Source: CAWAPS01 sp963783945
GTDB taxonomy: Bacteria > Actinomycetota > Acidimicrobiia > Acidimicrobiales > Palsa-688
NCBI GenBank assembly: GCA_963783945.1
Contig: CAWAPS010000032.1
Span: 372,001 to 436,000 of the forward strand
Reading direction: 5' to 3'
Length of the DNA stretch: 64,000 nt
Both the position numbers and the translations under genes were made by a program. How positions within the stretch are numbered: position 1 is the stretch's first letter; each line of letters starts with the position of its first letter. This document shows positions 61,184 through 64,000 of the stretch, piece after piece. The notes below the pieces were generated by a model that made no database searches, was not told the origin of the DNA, and was given only the letters and a program-made list of their open reading frames with translations.

Positions 61184-61932
61184 GGCTGGGCCACCTTGGA
61201 CGGACTGGTGCGTATGGCCAGCGACAGCCCAATCGCCAGCAAGGCGACGGCCGGGACCAGGACGAGCAGGGCGGCGTCGGACCCCGGCCACTTGGCCCCG
61301 GCTCCTTCCGCTCCCCAAAACGTGCCGAATGCGGTCAGCATCACGCCCACCGCGAACTTCATGGCGTTCTCCGGCACCCGGGCCAGTGGAGCCCGAACCG
61401 CCATCCCGGCGGTTGCGACCACGAGGACTGCGGCCACCGCGGCGACGGCGGCCAGCGGGATGTCGTGCTGGTTGCCACCAAAGGTCAACACGATGAACAC
61501 CACTTCGAGGCCTTCGAGCACCACGCCCTTGAACGACATGGTGAAGGCGTACCAATCGGGTACCACCCCGTGGCTGACCTGATCGGCTGAGCCGGCACCC
61601 TGGAGGCCCTCGCGGAACTTCTGGTTCTCGTCTCTGAGCGCCTTGTGCCCGCTGGCTCGCAGGACGGCCTTGCGCAGCCACTGCAGACCGAATATCAGGA
61701 GGAGGCCGCCGACCACGAGGCGCAACGACCGAAGCGGGATCGCCGACAGGGCCGGGCCGAGGGCCACCACTACCACTGCCAGCAGCGCCAGGCCGGCCCC
61801 CAATCCGATCAGAGCGGAACGCCAGTCCCGCGCCGTGCCCGCGGCCAGGACGATCGTGGTGGCCTCCACCGCTTCCACCGCACACGCGAGGAAGACGGCC
61901 AGGAACAGCGCGCTTCCAGTCAACCCAACCAC
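61180..61932 (-). CDS. COG4280-like integral membrane protein
   Basis: 250 residues with about six membrane helices. EAVEATTIVLA near residue 20 and EGLEVVFIVL near residue 140 resemble the paired acidic ExxE motifs of FTR1/COG4280-type permeases, suggesting metal transport, but the resemblance is short and could be convergent. The central loop (RDENQKFREGLQGAGSADQV) is soluble. It is coupled to the 67-residue protein downstream. Confidence 0.75.
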   Translation of the reverse strand: MVGLTGSALFLAVFLACAVEAVEATTIVLAAGTARDWRSALIGLGAGLALLAVVVVALGPALSAIPLRSLRLVVGGLLLIFGLQWLRKAVLRASGHKALRDENQKFREGLQGAGSADQVSHGVVPDWYAFTMSFKGVVLEGLEVVFIVLTFGGNQHDIPLAAVAAVAAVLVVATAGMAVRAPLARVPENAMKFAVGVMLTAFGTFWGAEGAGAKWPGSDAALLVLVPAVALLAIGLSLAIRTSPSKVAQP

Positions 61933-62015
61933 CGGGCGCCCGGGGCGCCGGGGGGCCGGCCGCCAACGGCCTCGACCATTGCTCTACGGTACCCGGGGAC
62001 GACCGGCAAGGCGGC

Positions 62016-62786
62016 TCACGTCCGGGATAGCACTTCTTCCCAAAGCGCCCGGTAGGCGGCAGCGGCGGCGCTCCGGGGAGCGAAGTGCTCGATCGGTGCC
62101 CGGTGGATTCCCATCTGCTCCAGGACTGTGGCGGCCGGGATCTCGGTCGAGAGGACCTCGGGACGCAGCCCGGCGAGCTCCCCGATTATTTGCGTGTGGA
62201 CCTTGCGCCGGTGGTCGACCATGGAGAAGAAGGCCAGCAATTGGGGGCGCCTGGGGTTGTGGTGGTGAGAACCTGTTTGTCGCGCTGACGGACCCAACTT
62301 GGCGTCGAAGAACTGCTCCATCTGATCGAGGGTGCGGGCCGGGAGGGGCGCCGGAACCATGGGGACGAGGACCACCGATGCCGCCTCGAACACACTCTCG
62401 GACACGAGCGAGAGGCTCGGGGGGCAATCCAGGATGATGCAGTCGTAGTCGTGCCGCAGCGGGGCGAGGACTCGCGCCAGCCGCCGGGTCGGTCTCTTGG
62501 CCTGGTCGAGGTGCAGGTCCATGTGGCGGTAGGACAAGTCGGAGGGGAGCAGATCGAGTCCTTCGAAGTCGGTGCCGCGGATCAGCCGACTGACGACGCT
62601 CCGGCCGCGCACGAGAGCATGGCCGCCGCCCTTCACCCTCGGCTTCACCCGAAACAGAAAGGTCGCAGCACCTTGAGGATCGAGGTCCCACACGAGCGTG
62701 CGCGCCCCCGCTGCCGCGCTCAAGTACGCGAGGTTGACCGCAGTGGTCGTCTTCCCCACTCCTCCTTTGATGCTGTAGGTCGCCAT
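62016..62786 (-). CDS. ParA-family ATPase
   Basis: About 256 residues from ATG at 62786 (or GTG at 62789). Deviant Walker A is SIKGGVGKTTTAVNLAYLS, Walker A' LVWDLDPQGAAT, and Walker B IILDCPPSLSLVSESVF. ParA proteins make dynamic gradients on the nucleoid that position plasmids, chromosomes or protein bodies. No parB lies next to it, so it is not a classic partition pair; its partner may be the CHAD-domain gene 8 bases upstream on the same strand. Confidence 0.9.
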   Translation of the reverse strand: MATYSIKGGVGKTTTAVNLAYLSAAAGARTLVWDLDPQGAATFLFRVKPRVKGGGHALVRGRSVVSRLIRGTDFEGLDLLPSDLSYRHMDLHLDQAKRPTRRLARVLAPLRHDYDCIILDCPPSLSLVSESVFEAASVVLVPMVPAPLPARTLDQMEQFFDAKLGPSARQTGSHHHNPRRPQLLAFFSMVDHRRKVHTQIIGELAGLRPEVLSTEIPAATVLEQMGIHRAPIEHFAPRSAAAAAYRALWEEVLSRT

Positions 62787-62794
62787 CACCTTCG

Positions 62795-64000
62795 TCAGGG
62801 GGTGCTCCTCTCGGCTCTCGAAAGCAGATGATCGAACCTCCGGCGATTCGCGGCGGAAGCGAACCGCTGGAACCGAGAGGCGAACTCCTCGCGCGCCCGC
62901 TTCTGGCGATTCTCCTGAGCCTCCGCCAGCTGGCCCATGGCCATCAGCGTCATTGCCGTCGCCGCCCGGGAATCGAAGAGGTCGTCGGCGATCGATCGCA
63001 ATGCGGCCGCCTGGACCTGGCAATCCTGGTATTCGCCGAGGTTGTCCTGCAGAGCCTTCAGTTCCCGGACGACGACCAACCGCTCGTCATCGGGATACAG
63101 CATCTGGAAAGACTCGAGCAGGTAGCGGAGCTCCTTGGCCCTCTTGCGCAGGTCGTGCAGCGCCTCGGGTGGCGAGCTGTCGTCTATGGCCTTGCCCCGG
63201 CGCAGCACCCGCCGGAGGGCCCGGGCGATGTACTCGTCAGCCACATCTCCGATCGGCCGGTGGGCATCAGGGGAGCCCTCGGCTTCGACCGGCAGTCCGC
63301 CGATCTTCCGCCAGGCCACCAGTAGATCGCGGTAGCGATCGGAATCCAGCATCTGGTTCAGGTCCAGCTGGGCGGCCCGGCGGCGGCTCTCCAGGTACGA
63401 GCGCAGGGAATCCAGGTCGTGGTCGGTCTCGGCGGCCAGCTCCTCGAGATGGACGTCGAGATCGCGGACCGGCCCGGTCACCGCACCCAGCCAGCCCAGC
63501 TCGGCGGCGAGCCATCGGGCTGGTTCGAGGGGAAGCACACTGTGGGCCTGGCGGAGCAAGGACCGGGTGCGCCGCAGAGCCACCCGGAAGTCGTGGAGGA
63601 ACTCGATGTCCAGGTGTTCCCGCGTGCCGAGCTCGTTGGAGAGCATCTGCTCCCGCAATCGATCGAGGATGATCGATACCGCGTCGCTGGCAGGAATGCT
63701 CCTCTTGAGCTCGACTGCGCCCCCTGGCTTCGATCCCGGCTCGGACCGCCTGAGAAGCCGGAGGGCCAGGGTGGGAAGCGGTTCATCGACGGTCGTCAAG
63801 CCGGCTCGCTCCAGCGAGGCGGCCACCCGGGCCGCCACCTTGTCGTAGCCCCGCACCGGGTTGACCGTCACCAGGCGGATCAGATGATGACCGGATTGGC
63901 CTCCGCCTCCGATCAGGTACCGCTCGAGCAGGACCCGGGCCGTGGTCTTTTGCTCGTCGTCCACGACGGCCAGGCGCTGGAGCCGCGCCTCCATCTCTAC
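62795..64000 (-). CDS. CHAD-domain protein with partial N-terminal CYTH-like region
   Basis: Open to the right edge, so the N-terminus is missing. Residues visible near the edge (RLIRLVTVNPVRGYDKVAARVAASLE) look like the end of a CYTH domain. The CHAD domain has two four-helix halves with conserved His and basic residues (FLHDFRVALRRTRSLLRQ; ALHDLRKRAKELRYLLESF). CHAD domains bind polyphosphate granules, and CYTH domains bind or cleave triphosphates. It is 8 bases upstream of the ParA gene and probably co-transcribed with it. Confidence 0.85.
   Translation of the reverse strand, partial: VEMEARLQRLAVVDDEQKTTARVLLERYLIGGGGQSGHHLIRLVTVNPVRGYDKVAARVAASLERAGLTTVDEPLPTLALRLLRRSEPGSKPGGAVELKRSIPASDAVSIILDRLREQMLSNELGTREHLDIEFLHDFRVALRRTRSLLRQAHSVLPLEPARWLAAELGWLGAVTGPVRDLDVHLEELAAETDHDLDSLRSYLESRRRAAQLDLNQMLDSDRYRDLLVAWRKIGGLPVEAEGSPDAHRPIGDVADEYIARALRRVLRRGKAIDDSSPPEALHDLRKRAKELRYLLESFQMLYPDDERLVVVRELKALQDNLGEYQDCQVQAAALRSIADDLFDSRAATAMTLMAMGQLAEAQENRQKRAREEFASRFQRFASAANRRRFDHLLSRAERSTP

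Overview
The window is high-GC, densely packed chromosomal DNA from an actinomycete, most likely Acidimicrobiia or a neighbouring deep Actinomycetota lineage. Support comes from a WhiB iron-sulfur regulator, a SigB/SigF-type sigma region 4 and matching promoter, GlnE adenylyltransferase, an F420-type (LLM) oxidoreductase, frequent GTG/TTG starts and many ATGA/GTGA stop-start overlaps. I see no tRNA, rRNA, CRISPR array, insertion sequence or prophage. The assignment rests on gene content only.

Layout. 0-8.8 kb: partial STAS protein, a TetR regulator with a conserved partner, NAD synthetase, a TetR/MFS efflux pair with a perfect palindromic operator, glnE and mscL. 8.9-18.7 kb: a five-gene minus-strand island (large fibronectin-III surface protein, MoxR ATPase, DUF58, transglutaminase-like membrane protein, Ser/Thr kinase). 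19-29 kb: stress-type genes (YegP/histone-H1-like protein, sigma region-4-only protein, WhiB, PH-domain, DUF1269, holin-like, SulP, DUF1003-like) around a GH65 phosphorylase/beta-phosphoglucomutase operon. 29-39 kb: enoyl-CoA hydratase, epoxide hydrolase, LapA-like, DUF2993, a methylsuccinyl-CoA-dehydrogenase-like enzyme, divergent galE/galK, DUF4032 and a cysteine-desulfurase-like gene. 39-52 kb: an aerobic corrin-ring set (cobN, K, J, I, H, G, F, M, L) with a threonine ammonia-lyase at the end of one arm. 52-64 kb: broken beta-propeller gene, ECF sigma/anti-sigma pair, methyltransferase, second MFS exporter with MerR regulator, LLM oxidoreductase, acyl-CoA dehydrogenase, a two-gene membrane operon, and a ParA/CHAD pair running off the right edge.

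How genes work together. The cob genes cover precorrin-2 to hydrogenobyrinic acid plus the large cobalt-chelatase subunit. A cobalamin product would serve B12 mutases such as those of the ethylmalonyl-CoA route, to which the dehydrogenase at 32.7 kb may belong. GH65 phosphorylase and beta-phosphoglucomutase form a disaccharide phosphorolysis unit. The fibronectin/MoxR/DUF58/transglutaminase/kinase island looks like an envelope assembly or sensing system.

Oddities. Two copies of an AT-rich palindromic element with identical internal spacing lie between convergent genes near 43.7 and 59.3 kb; I do not recognise this family. At least five genes show single-base frame breaks, several in homopolymers or repeats (first MFS start, cobI, cobG, beta-propeller, second MFS tail), and the transglutaminase gene lacks a stop before the kinase gene. 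Some may be assembly errors, so breaks are described rather than treated as proven pseudogenes.
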